Shown: positions 41,014 through 48,909, counted from the stretch's first letter. The stretch is DNA of 64,000 bases from Prodigiosinella confusarubida (GCF_002847015.1 NZ_CP025085.1:3100001-3164000); one strand, 5' to 3'. Translations and numbers: made by a program. Notes: generated by a model not told the origin, from the sequence alone.

Positions 41014-41616
41014 TTACTGCGGGCCGTTAGTGTTGCCGCCACCTCGCTCTACACCGCTGTGAATGTGATCGCTACCGATGTTCGTACCGTTGTGCACCAG
41101 TCCGGAGGAAGTTAGCTCCAACGTCTGACCATCAGCGGTGAGCCTCACCCCTTTATCGGTGAGGTGAATTGTGATAGTGCCGGCGGAATTGCTCATGCCT
41201 ATGCCAGACGTGGGCAGATCGGGAATGGCGGTTTTTAGTGAGCGATAACCAGGTGAGAAAAAAGCGTCACTCGCGCTGAACATTTCAGGGCCGGTAGGTG
41301 GTGCCGGCCCTCCCATATCCAGCCATGCATCAACTGAACGCTGACTAAAATGAATGTAACCCTCAGTACCTGCGGGTAACTCATGGAACACCGACCAATC
41401 AGCAGAGCCAGGGAATTGCACAGGGACATTGACGAGCAATGGCAACGTCTGAACAGTGCCATCGCTCATCTGGCGCTGAATACCACACTCTATCTGGGCT
41501 CGTTGAGTGCTGGGATAGTAGGCAACAACATGGCCGGGCATACCGATCATTAAGCCACCAACCATCTCCATGCCAGCGGACTGAATAGCTGAAAATAGCG
41601 GGTTCGTGCTTTTCAT
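41014..41616 (-). CDS. Gp138-family membrane-puncturing baseplate spike
   Basis: A protein of about 200 residues (from the ATG at 41616, MKSTNPLFSAIQSAG) with an N-terminal OB-fold gp138_N domain (about 20-115) and a beta-helical C terminus. The end GSDHIHSGVERGGG carries the HxH pair that coordinates iron at the apex in this family of spikes. It is the central spike that pierces the cell envelope. It overlaps the hub gene by a few bases, so translation is coupled. Confidence 0.88.
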   Translation of the reverse strand: MKSTNPLFSAIQSAGMEMVGGLMIGMPGHVVAYYPSTQRAQIECGIQRQMSDGTVQTLPLLVNVPVQFPGSADWSVFHELPAGTEGYIHFSQRSVDAWLDMGGPAPPTGPEMFSASDAFFSPGYRSLKTAIPDLPTSGIGMSNSAGTITIHLTDKGVRLTADGQTLELTSSGLVHNGTNIGSDHIHSGVERGGGNTNGPQ

Positions 41617-42503
41617 TGGGCTGTACTCCACTGGCAGCGCAACATAGTGCGCCAGTCATCATTCCAGAAATCGCCCTGATGTGTAGTTGATAGCACCCGG
41701 AATGATCCCGTCCGCCGCTGGATATTCGCCATATCATTTAGCCCGGTGTTGTACATACCGCTGTAATTTATCGTCCAAAAATCGGAGCGTATTTTTATCA
41801 AGTCACCGGGCTGAATAATATGGTTAAGGCGAACGTCAACCTCCAGATCTTTCTGATACCAGCGCGGGGAACTTTCCATGCCGTTATCAGAGTTGATTTC
41901 ATAAATAGTTGGGCGCGTAGCCCCCTCACGAATTAGCGTGGTTTTATTCTCAGATAGTAGCCAGTCATAACGCCACGCCGCTTTCATGGCATTTAAAAAG
42001 TTTCGGCTTGATGTATACGGCAATGTATATCCATGATTGAAGACGGGGAGATCAGAGAAGTTGCCCACGGTTTCAACTGGTGGCCCGAATGAGCGCGCCA
42101 CGTCCTGCAATATTTCTATTGCCTGCGTTTTTTCTCCCCACGTTTTGCCAATCGTTGCATCAGACCACATCACAGAGTAGCAATTTAAACGCAGGTATAC
42201 ACTGGCACCATCGCGACCCACTTCCACGCTGTTTATCTGGCCTGAGAATATGTCACCAGACGATTCCTCATAGCCCGCTGATAATCGAACCATTCCGTAT
42301 CGTTGACTATTTTTATCGAATTTTTGGATAAATTGCCGATATTGATAAGATACTCCGTAAATCATAATCATGGCCGTTGCCACTTGATTATTGGGCATAT
42401 TAGTAATCAGAAATTTAACCTGTGTGGGCGGCTCACAGGTCAACTTATTACCCTCTGCCGATGTAATTTCAAGATTGTAGGTTCGCCCGAATAATCTAGT
42501 CAT
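41613..42503 (-). CDS. Baseplate hub protein (gp27/gpD-like)
   Basis: A 296-residue protein in the position of the hub, just before the spike. Beta-rich segments such as RTYNLEITSAEGNKLTC at the N terminus and LEVDVRLNHIIQPGDLIKIR near the C terminus fit the gp27-like hub that links the tube to the spike. The assignment rests mainly on gene order and size. It is translationally coupled to neighbours on both sides by small overlaps. Confidence 0.75.
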   Translation of the reverse strand: MTRLFGRTYNLEITSAEGNKLTCEPPTQVKFLITNMPNNQVATAMIMIYGVSYQYRQFIQKFDKNSQRYGMVRLSAGYEESSGDIFSGQINSVEVGRDGASVYLRLNCYSVMWSDATIGKTWGEKTQAIEILQDVARSFGPPVETVGNFSDLPVFNHGYTLPYTSSRNFLNAMKAAWRYDWLLSENKTTLIREGATRPTIYEINSDNGMESSPRWYQKDLEVDVRLNHIIQPGDLIKIRSDFWTINYSGMYNTGLNDMANIQRRTGSFRVLSTTHQGDFWNDDWRTMLRCQWSTAQ

Positions 42504-42786
42504 TTGGATACCAAATCAGGTTATTAGTGACACCAAGATTAGTTAGTGTCGGCGTTTCACCCTCCAGCACGATTTTCCCGATGCTGGTATTCAAACCAGA
42601 AAGCAGATCAACACCGGCATGTAATCCACGACCGGGAGCGATCGGCTCGTTATTGGCATCACGAATATCAACGACGAAATAGCTATACCGAGTTAACCAG
42701 CGAACATTGAATCGTAGCAGCATGTTATTGAGCGTTGAGGTAAATGAAAAATCGGCCAGTCCACGAGTAAGAGGGATGGTCTTCAT
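42496..42786 (-). CDS. Phage baseplate plug protein
   Basis: A 96-residue protein resembling the phage baseplate plug family (segments DFSFTSTLNNMLLRFNVRWL and SYFVVDIRDANNEPIAPGRG). In this family it closes the baseplate centre in free virions. It overlaps the downstream hub gene by eight bases and the upstream gene by four. Confidence 0.75.
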   Translation of the reverse strand: MKTIPLTRGLADFSFTSTLNNMLLRFNVRWLTRYSYFVVDIRDANNEPIAPGRGLHAGVDLLSGLNTSIGKIVLEGETPTLTNLGVTNNLIWYPND

Positions 42787-43430
42787 TGTGGTGTCACCTC
42801 CCCTAAATGCACATTTGCCTGCCCCTGAGTGGACGCTGAATCACCAGTTGGAAGCCTACTATTTATCGTCGTCGCCGCGTCGTCATTTCGGTTTTTTATC
42901 AGCAGGGAGCGCATTTCCACAACGATTTCCTGTCCACCCTCGTTCTGCTTATTCTTTTGAACTCTGGTGTTAGTGATAATCATGTTGTCGTATGAGGAGT
43001 TAATGCCAACAACGGTTAATATGTTTTTTTCGACCTGTAATTTTCGCAGGTCCAACAACGCTGACTCTGAACGTTTTGTTCCCGATGCCACAAATGACAG
43101 CCCTGCTGATGCCGCTAACCCAGCCAGCGCCGCCGCGCCGCCTCCCAGAAGAGAACTTGCAGCACCGACAGCGACACCAGTACCGATCCCCGCGATACCT
43201 GAAAACTGCCCTGCGTTGGCCATCAATGCTTTAACCGGATTGTCTGAAATCGCAACGGTCATCACTATAGTCATGGGGCGTGTGACAGCGTTGTCGCTTG
43301 CTTTCTCGCCCGTTTCTAACGGGTACTCGCTAACATCCGTTCGCAGCTCACTGGATTCCTCCAGTATTGCATCAAAAAAAATCCCGCCGATTTCCGGGCG
43401 GGATTTATTGAACACTCCGACGATTGACAT
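42783..43430 (-). CDS. Baseplate/tail protein of Dit-like position
   Basis: A 215-residue protein encoded directly after the tape measure. The N-terminal part (about 1-75) is beta-rich and polar, followed by a glycine/alanine-rich stretch (about 80-120, GIGTGVAVGAASSLLGGG) and a C-terminal conserved part. Its position suggests a distal-tail or hub-adaptor role. I cannot identify the family securely. I chose the ATG at 43430, since it follows the tape-measure stop with a ribosome binding site inside its end. A terminator-like hairpin lies within its first codons (43374-43404). Confidence 0.6.
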   Translation of the reverse strand: MSIVGVFNKSRPEIGGIFFDAILEESSELRTDVSEYPLETGEKASDNAVTRPMTIVMTVAISDNPVKALMANAGQFSGIAGIGTGVAVGAASSLLGGGAAALAGLAASAGLSFVASGTKRSESALLDLRKLQVEKNILTVVGINSSYDNMIITNTRVQKNKQNEGGQEIVVEMRSLLIKNRNDDAATTINSRLPTGDSASTQGQANVHLGEVTPQ

Positions 43431-43432
43431 GA

Positions 43433-45160
43433 TCACCACCCGTTTCTGTTAAATGACTGCGCAAGGTTTTCCCCTGTCTCCGTTAATGCCTTTCCTATTG
43501 AGTCTTGCACTTGTTGTTCATTCAGACCCAATCCAGAAATATTCAGTTCTACATGCTGAGTAACGGTGACGGGCTGAGAAGACTCAGATCGGCTGGCAGA
43601 TGGGTTGTACGGCGCGGCACTGCGTTGATAATTGTAGTCGGGTAGATAATACCCTTCCATTTCTGCAGCACTGCGTTTCGGTTGCGCATAGGGCGATGAT
43701 GGTAGAGACGCCCATACACCACCCAGGTGATTAGTCGCATCCATGAAATTGCCGTTCAGCACGTTATCAAGCTGTCCCGCGCGTTGAATAAGCCATAGCG
43801 CAGCCAAATCCTGGCTTTGCGGTGAAAAATCGTTTAACCCCAGGACTTTTGCTGCCTCATCCCATGATTTTTGCGTGAATTGATAGCGCCCCGCTGCCGA
43901 GGTTTTGTTCCACGTTCCGTTTATCTGCTGGAAGTTTTTCAACTGTCTAGGATGATCGGCCAGGCTGGCAACCTGCCCGCCACCAAACATCGTGTGATAA
44001 CCGGAATTCATGTATCCACTGGTGCCTTCGGCGCGTGAAATAGCATCGAGATAAGAACGGGCGTTGGGATTGTTGAGGACATCGTGAAGATTACCGCCTT
44101 GCTGCTGTTTCAATCCCTGTATTTTTCGAGGATCAATCCATTTTCCGTTAATCCATTTCCCCGACCCGTTGCCCAGCAGCGCATTACCAAAATCACCCCA
44201 TGTGGGCGCAGCGCGGATGTTCTGGAAGTAATCAGATCCGCCGAACAATCCGTTTAATCCCATATCAATGAATGGCTCGCTAATTTCTGCTGCACTCCAA
44301 CCATACCCGACAGCGCCAGTTACTTTTGAAAGACCTTTTAGCCCCAATATTTTCATACCTTGCTGGGTGATAGCAGTAGCGGCAGCTATCCCAGATCCTT
44401 TCAGTATTCCTTCGGAAGCTTCAGGATTTGATTTTGCGAATTCATTAACCTTATCCAATAAAGAATTAACTACAGGTAAGAGTTTTCTACCCATCGAATA
44501 AGCAAGAACCTCAAAGTTCCTGCTTAAATCAGCCATTTCGTCGTTAAATATTTGGGAATTTTTAAGTAAATTTTCATCTATCGCATATGGATTTTTATCT
44601 GACTTTTCTTGCGACTCTCTGAAAAAGTTTGGCCCCATTTCCATCAGTCTGGTTATAGGCGAGTCTTGACCAAACCCGCCGCCCTCACGCAGGAATGCTT
44701 GTTGGTCATAATTCATTTTTTGATAACTATCTATCAGGTATTTCAGTCCATCTTGTTGGCTCATTTGGGAAAATGCTGTCGGGTTAAACGCCTCGCCCCA
44801 ATACGCCTTGCTATTGAGCTCCCCGTATTTGGCCTTTCTTTGCAATTCAGGAATTGTTTTTGCTATATCGTGTGCAGCATCTGGAGATAGATTTAAGCGA
44901 CGCATCGCCATTTCCAGCCCCTGGATCTGGCGGATGGTAAAACCCGTATTATCGCTGAGGCGTTTCATTTCTAACGCCGAGTTAGCCACACCGCTAGTCA
45001 GAGCCTTAATACCAAGCCCTACACCGGCAACTGCGGCCAGTTGCAACATCCCATCAGTTACGCCTTTTATTGCGTCTGCGCCTTTCTGAAATGACTTTGC
45101 GTCAGTTTCAAGACCAAGCGAAACCAACAGAGAATCAATTGTTCCTGTATTTTCAGCCAT
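43433..45160 (-). CDS. Tail tape measure protein with lambda-R-like lysozyme domain
   Basis: A 575-residue protein at the tape-measure position, short for a myovirus. The N-terminal half has helical segments and alanine-rich hydrophobic stretches (about 35-60, 255-300). The C-terminal region (about 368-495) resembles the phage lambda R / GH104 muramidase: YLDAISRAEGTSGY with the likely catalytic Glu378, HPRQLKNFQ, SAAGRYQFTQKSWDEAAKVL and GVWASLPSSPY. It could open peptidoglycan during DNA injection. It is preceded by a terminator after the lipoprotein gene. Confidence 0.85.
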   Translation of the reverse strand: MAENTGTIDSLLVSLGLETDAKSFQKGADAIKGVTDGMLQLAAVAGVGLGIKALTSGVANSALEMKRLSDNTGFTIRQIQGLEMAMRRLNLSPDAAHDIAKTIPELQRKAKYGELNSKAYWGEAFNPTAFSQMSQQDGLKYLIDSYQKMNYDQQAFLREGGGFGQDSPITRLMEMGPNFFRESQEKSDKNPYAIDENLLKNSQIFNDEMADLSRNFEVLAYSMGRKLLPVVNSLLDKVNEFAKSNPEASEGILKGSGIAAATAITQQGMKILGLKGLSKVTGAVGYGWSAAEISEPFIDMGLNGLFGGSDYFQNIRAAPTWGDFGNALLGNGSGKWINGKWIDPRKIQGLKQQQGGNLHDVLNNPNARSYLDAISRAEGTSGYMNSGYHTMFGGGQVASLADHPRQLKNFQQINGTWNKTSAAGRYQFTQKSWDEAAKVLGLNDFSPQSQDLAALWLIQRAGQLDNVLNGNFMDATNHLGGVWASLPSSPYAQPKRSAAEMEGYYLPDYNYQRSAAPYNPSASRSESSQPVTVTQHVELNISGLGLNEQQVQDSIGKALTETGENLAQSFNRNGW

Positions 45161-45176
45161 TTATTTTCTCCGGGCA

Positions 45177-45202
45177 TTAAAAAACCCGCAATGGCGGGTT
45201 TC
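45177..45202 (-). terminator. Terminator after the lipoprotein gene
   Basis: On the minus strand AACCCGCCATTGCGGGTT closes a hairpin followed by TTTT. It ends the lipoprotein transcript before the tape-measure gene. Confidence 0.8.
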
Positions 45203-45204
45203 TA

Positions 45205-45795
45205 TTACATCGTTCGGTAATAATAGGCCCGTAAAGCCCACTCCCCGAAATCTATAAAACTGCCGTAATAACTCATAGTGTCGGCAAACACCTCGTTGCT
45301 AATTCTTTTATCGTTCACCGCACGCAGCCACAGCACCACCCCACGCTCAACAGAAACAGTACACTCATTGCGCTGAATTTTTCCCGAGTACGGAGAGGCG
45401 CAACTGATAAGCGCCATCTCTAAATATGCGCGGATACTATTCGGATCTAGCGGGATTGGTCGCCCATCAATTTGTAGATCATTACCTTTTTTACATGTTA
45501 CCTGATGTTTGTTGATGATGCTGACAGCCCGCGAAATATGGGGAATAAATTGTGGATGGCTACCCGCCAAAGGAATTTCACACTTCACTCGTGGTGCGTT
45601 GCGTATTTCATCTAACTTCCGCTGCGCCTCCTGCTCTTCCTTAATCCTCGCATTTCTCTTAACCTCGGTGATCTTCCTATTCTTTTCCTCCATCATGGAA
45701 TTCCATTTTTTATCCTGCTCAATCTTTTCGCTGGTAAGTCCTTGTGAGCAACCAGAGATAAAAAAAATCAAAGCGAATACTGTTAATCCCCTCAC
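45205..45795 (-). CDS. Prophage lipoprotein of unknown function
   Basis: A 196-residue protein with a lipoprotein signal (MRGLTVFALIFFISGCSQG, lipobox ISGC with the acylated Cys at residue 16). The mature part begins with a charged coiled-coil region (about 25-70, rich in Lys/Glu) and ends with a compact domain carrying four cysteines. With its own terminator and intervening position in the tail operon it looks like an accessory gene (moron), perhaps altering the lysogen surface or excluding other phages. I infer that role and do not show it. Confidence 0.65.
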   Translation of the reverse strand: MRGLTVFALIFFISGCSQGLTSEKIEQDKKWNSMMEEKNRKITEVKRNARIKEEQEAQRKLDEIRNAPRVKCEIPLAGSHPQFIPHISRAVSIINKHQVTCKKGNDLQIDGRPIPLDPNSIRAYLEMALISCASPYSGKIQRNECTVSVERGVVLWLRAVNDKRISNEVFADTMSYYGSFIDFGEWALRAYYYRTM

Positions 45796-45863
45796 ATCCT
45801 TGCCCTCAACCAGTGATATTCAGAAACATCCTATCATCGGCATCAGAGCAAGGGAAAGCAGGA

Positions 45864-45883
45864 AACCCGCAATTAAGCGGGTT
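45864..45883 (-). terminator. Hairpin after the second antirepressor gene
   Basis: AACCCGC and GCGGGTT flank AATTAA, a 7-base stem followed on the minus strand by TCCTGCTTTCC. It is a moderate terminator. Confidence 0.5.
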
Positions 45884-45901
45884 GGACTTATGAATTAGTC
45901 G

Positions 45902-46672
45902 TTACGCGGCCACGCCGCTTACGCCAAGCATTTTCGAGATCTTAGCGATTCCCTTAGCGGTTACGAGCACCTGCTCAACAATCTTCTCGCTACCATCCGA
46001 ACGGGAAACGGTCGTTACTTTATGTTCCAGGTAGCCGGACTGGATCTTATCCTGATACCCCAGCCACGCTTTCCCGCCAGCGCGTCGGTAAATCCAGTGG
46101 TTTTCTGACAAGGTTTTGAACAGAAACTTCGGTTGAACCTGTAAGTGCTTCGCGGCGTCAGTGATGCACATGCTGCCATCGGACTTAGTGGCTATACGGT
46201 CAAATGCCTCTACGTCTGGACGCATTTCATCGACCTGATGCTCAAGGTCAAGAACCTTTTCGGTATAGACAAGTAACAGGCCACGCATCGTCGCTGGATC
46301 GCTCAGCGCTTTCATCGGGTCAGCCACTGGAGCTAACTTCCCAGAGCGGTAATCAATGAACGTCTGGTTTACCTGTAATCGGAACGCTGGAGAAATCCAG
46401 CCGGCATATTCAACAGCCAGTAGTTCGTGGGCGAAAGTGCCGCCGTTCCTGCCTTCTTTCGTAACTACCGAGATCTGGGTAGTTTGAGTTTCGAGCTCAG
46501 CAATCAGTTGCTTCGTACCATCGAGAACCAACCAATAACTCGGCCCGTTCTTTTTCTCCGCACCACTCGCTTTATGTAAAGCGTTCAGGTTAAACCGCCC
46601 TTCTGCATCCGTGGTAATGTCCACGCCAGCGATGACAGGAAGGGATTTGTTTGTTACAGTTGATTTAGTCAT
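45902..46672 (-). CDS. Phage antirepressor with KilA-N and ANT/KilAC domains
   Basis: A 256-residue protein. The N-terminal KilA-N DNA-binding region (about 1-110, with RFNLNALHKASGAEKKNGPSYW) is followed by the C-terminal ANT (KilAC) domain (about 140-250, MRPDVEAFDRIATKSDGSM and LVTAKGIAKISKMLG). Such proteins bind and inactivate phage repressors during induction. It follows another antirepressor on the same strand, so the region carries two antirepressor genes. A plus-strand-oriented terminator lies between the two genes. Confidence 0.82.
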   Translation of the reverse strand: MTKSTVTNKSLPVIAGVDITTDAEGRFNLNALHKASGAEKKNGPSYWLVLDGTKQLIAELETQTTQISVVTKEGRNGGTFAHELLAVEYAGWISPAFRLQVNQTFIDYRSGKLAPVADPMKALSDPATMRGLLLVYTEKVLDLEHQVDEMRPDVEAFDRIATKSDGSMCITDAAKHLQVQPKFLFKTLSENHWIYRRAGGKAWLGYQDKIQSGYLEHKVTTVSRSDGSEKIVEQVLVTAKGIAKISKMLGVSGVAA

Positions 46673-46702
46673 ATGACCTCATTTGCTACGGGTTTTGACG
46701 AT

Positions 46703-46733
46703 GCCAGCAGTTCGCACCTGCTGGCGTTTTTAT
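46703..46733 (+). terminator. Plus-strand terminator between antirepressor genes
   Basis: GCCAGCAG pairs with CTGCTGGC across a 7-base loop and is followed on the plus strand by GTTTTTATTT. The T-run faces plus-strand transcription, the opposite direction to the flanking genes, so it may end an antisense transcript. Confidence 0.55.
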
Positions 46734-46738
46734 TTGCA

Positions 46739-47548
46739 CTACTGCAAATTCTTTATTGCCCCAGTTATTTTTTCGAACACCTCCTCTTTGTGCATGACAA
46801 TCCAGCCCTCGCGCCGTGCCAGTTCAGCAAATGTGTTCCAGCTCGCCACCAGCTCATCGGGCGCGATGGGAAGTGAGCCTGTCACAGAGCCGTTGGCGTC
46901 GAGGTACAGCAGAACACGGCGGGAACCCACGGGCGTCACGGCGGTTTTCGTTTCCTGTTGCCCGCGCTGGATATATTCACCCTCCAGTGCGTCGAGGTAA
47001 TCAATGGCCTCATTAATTTGGTCTGGCTGTAACTGGTTGATGGTGGTGATTTCATAACGCTTGTGAACCAGCTTCCAGATATCGCCGTAGATATTACCCA
47101 TGCCAGTGGCAATTAATCGTTCTACGGTCTGGCGCAGCGGGGTTAGCTGTTTGGCGGTGGATTGGCGGGCTTTCCGAGGGTTAGTCACCTGCCCTTTTGT
47201 CCAGTATTCGTATAGAACGTCGTCGCATTCATTCTGATAATGGATAACGCGATCGCGGATCTCGGCTTTAACTTTATTCGGGCTGATAGTGTTCAGCCAT
47301 GCGGCCAGTTTACGTAGAGCCAAGCAAATCATCTTTTGAATGCCGCCAGTAGTGGGTATAGAGATTTCCTCTATACCTTTGGAAAATCGTTGTTTCAGCT
47401 TCGTATACTGCCCCATCCAATCCATTCCCATGCCTTCAACGATAGGTTTCATTGGTGTGTATGGTTCGCCGCAATAATTAACGACATAAAGATCTGTTCC
47501 GTAAAACGGTACATTGATGGCGCATGGTGCTGTTGCTATACTGTTCAT
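46739..47548 (-). CDS. Phage antirepressor (P22-Ant-type N domain plus ORF6C domain)
   Basis: A 269-residue protein from the internal ATG at 47548 (MNSIATAPCAINVPFYG), the typical start of this family. The P22_AR_N-type N domain (about 10-125) includes PYTPMKPIVEGMGMDW and LRKLAAWLNTI. The ORF6C domain (about 140-210) includes LTPLRQTVERLIATGMGNIY. The related P22 Ant inactivates C2 repressor. It lies directly downstream of an Arc-like gene, as arc precedes ant in P22, and an intergenic hairpin separates the two. The open frame to 47638 is not conserved. Confidence 0.82.
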   Translation of the reverse strand: MNSIATAPCAINVPFYGTDLYVVNYCGEPYTPMKPIVEGMGMDWMGQYTKLKQRFSKGIEEISIPTTGGIQKMICLALRKLAAWLNTISPNKVKAEIRDRVIHYQNECDDVLYEYWTKGQVTNPRKARQSTAKQLTPLRQTVERLIATGMGNIYGDIWKLVHKRYEITTINQLQPDQINEAIDYLDALEGEYIQRGQQETKTAVTPVGSRRVLLYLDANGSVTGSLPIAPDELVASWNTFAELARREGWIVMHKEEVFEKITGAIKNLQ

Positions 47549-47583
47549 GTTGGTTTTCCCGCAAAGGTTGGCTGACAAACAGA

Positions 47584-47612
47584 AGCCCTGACTATCACAA
47601 GTAGTCGGGGCT
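47584..47612. terminator. Hairpin between the Arc-like gene and the antirepressor gene
   Basis: AGCCCTGACTA pairs with TAGTCGGGGCT with one mismatch. It sits between arc-like and ant-like genes, where it may limit read-through into the antirepressor, much as P22 uses the sar region. Confidence 0.5.
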
Positions 47613-47615
47613 TTC

Positions 47616-47795
47616 TCATTTTTGGCTCGCATTAGCACGCTGCCCTTTGATGCGATTCATTCTTTCCGTAAGAAGCTTCACCAATTCCCCATTCAGTGAA
47701 CGAGCATTAAATTCAGCCTCAGACTCAAAAAACTCCCTCACATCAGCAGGCATACGCAATGGATACGGTGTCGTTCTAGCTACTTTATGACTCAT
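47616..47795 (-). CDS. Arc-type ribbon-helix-helix repressor, minus strand
   Basis: A 59-residue protein: MSHKVARTTPYPLRMPADVR at the N terminus, then a helix-rich part with SLNGELVKLLTERM. This is the Arc/Mnt ribbon-helix-helix fold: a short beta strand (TPYPLRMP) followed by two helices. It is transcribed divergently from a second Arc-like gene 124 bases away and in the direction of the antirepressor genes, which it presumably represses. The start lies within an operator-like tandem GAGTC repeat. Confidence 0.82.
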   Translation of the reverse strand: MSHKVARTTPYPLRMPADVREFFESEAEFNARSLNGELVKLLTERMNRIKGQRANASQK

Positions 47796-47918
47796 ATGGA
47801 CTCACTATTTTATTCATCTAATTAATGAAACCACACAAGAATGGATCACATGGACTCACTTGTCAAGCAAGCCATAGCTGATAGACTTTCTTTAGATGAG
47901 TCTTATGGAGTCATATTG
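47786..47918. promoter_or_regulatory. Mirrored operator region between two Arc-type genes
   Basis: The half-site GACTC or its complement GAGTC occurs five times in 125 bases: at 47789, 47799 and 47853 in one orientation and at 47898 and 47908 in the other. The outer pairs are each spaced 10 bases (GAGTC-N5-GAGTCAT) in the sense orientation of the nearby Arc-like gene. The 11-mer ATGGACTCACT occurs twice (47796-47806, 47850-47860). The tandem sites overlap or abut both start codons, as expected for autoregulated Arc/Mnt-family repressors. Confidence 0.6.
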
Positions 47919-48317
47919 ATGTCAAGAATAACGCCATACCCTTTACGGATGCCCGCCGAAATGAGGGAGCGGTTAGAAGCTGAAGCGAAAGAATCTGGCA
48001 GAAGCCTTCAGCAAGAGGTAATGAAACGATTAGAAGTGTCCATGGCTCTTGATGAGATAACAGGGGTTGCTGTGGAATACCTGCCAACCTTAGTTGAAGA
48101 CCTTCAGTCTGGGATAGAACAAGTCAAGATGCTGAAATCGGAGAATAATGAACTAAGCAAGAAGCTAAAAAATCTACAATCAGAGGTATCAGCTTCGTTC
48201 TCTATATCAGGCACGGAACGTTCAAACTTGGCTTTAATGAAGCTAAAGAAGGCATACGCTCACATCTCATCAGGGTTGGATGAAATAAAGAATCTCATAC
48301 CCGAAGACAATAAATAG
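47919..48317 (+). CDS. Arc-type ribbon-helix-helix repressor with long C-terminal extension, plus strand
   Basis: A 132-residue protein from the ATG at 47919 (MSRITPYPLRMPAEMRERLEAE). The ribbon-helix-helix domain occupies about 1-50 (SGRSLQQEVMKRLEVSM). A long C-terminal region (about 55-132) includes a heptad-like coiled coil (LKSENNELSKKLKNLQSEV) absent from phage P22 Arc or Mnt. It could act as a second repressor with its own oligomerisation, like Mnt in the P22 immI region. The frame is open further upstream to 47841, but the RHH start is at 47919. Confidence 0.8.
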   Translation: MSRITPYPLRMPAEMRERLEAEAKESGRSLQQEVMKRLEVSMALDEITGVAVEYLPTLVEDLQSGIEQVKMLKSENNELSKKLKNLQSEVSASFSISGTERSNLALMKLKKAYAHISSGLDEIKNLIPEDNK

Positions 48318-48335
48318 CCCAGTTAACCGGGCTAC
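48316..48335. terminator. Shared terminator of the plus-strand repressor and the tail chaperone
   Basis: AGCCCAGTT and AACCGGGCT pair with one mismatch between the convergent stops at 48315-48317 and 48332-48334. AT-rich sequence follows on both sides. Confidence 0.6.
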
Positions 48336-48906
48336 CCTTTCGCACTATCTCTGGCCTTTTCCACGCTATCGATCGCAGCCTCAATGACAGCGTGCATGGC
48401 TTGCACGTCATCAATCGTGTATGTGCCGTCGAGCATATCAGCCCATCTCGCCAACGGCGGGCAGACATCACCCGCCCCCACACACGGACGCCAGAGGAAC
48501 CAGTCTACGCCGCTGCCGTCTCGCTCGTCGCTGCTGCTACGCTTGCGCCGTTTTCGCTCCCTGCGCTGAGCCGCCAGAAAGGGCCTACATTCTCCCGCAG
48601 TAACAAGCCGACCAGCAGTAGGTAGTTATGCACTGAATCCTGAAACAGATTCTCCGCCACCGGCACACCGTCGCCATCACGAACGATATTACCGTTTTTG
48701 ATGCACAGTTCTTTCAGACGATTGAGCGCTAGCGTATCAGCACTGGCAAGAGACACAACCAGCCCCATATCAGACGAGCCCTCGCCCAGCGCCGGAAGAA
48801 TGCCGTTTCTAGTGACAATCTGTAGCATTTCGAGCTGCTCTTTTGCTGATGCTGTGGCACCGCTATATATCACGCCGTCGATTTCAACTTCAATTTTACG
48901 TCCCAT
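48332..48906 (-). CDS. Tail assembly chaperone with programmed -1 frameshift
   Basis: The 0 frame (48505-48906) encodes a 133-residue protein with an acidic beta-rich N terminus. The heptamer C CCT TTC, in the canonical X XXY YYZ pattern, lies at 48577-48583 in the correct frame. Slipping there by -1 bypasses the stop and continues to a stop at 48332-48334, adding about 80 residues that include GDVCPPLARWADMLDGTY and IEAAIDSVEKA. This is the G/G-T arrangement typical of tail chaperones in caudoviruses, lying between tube and tape measure. In this genome the tape-measure gene follows after the inserted immunity cassette. Confidence 0.78.
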
Positions 48907-48909
48907 CGG

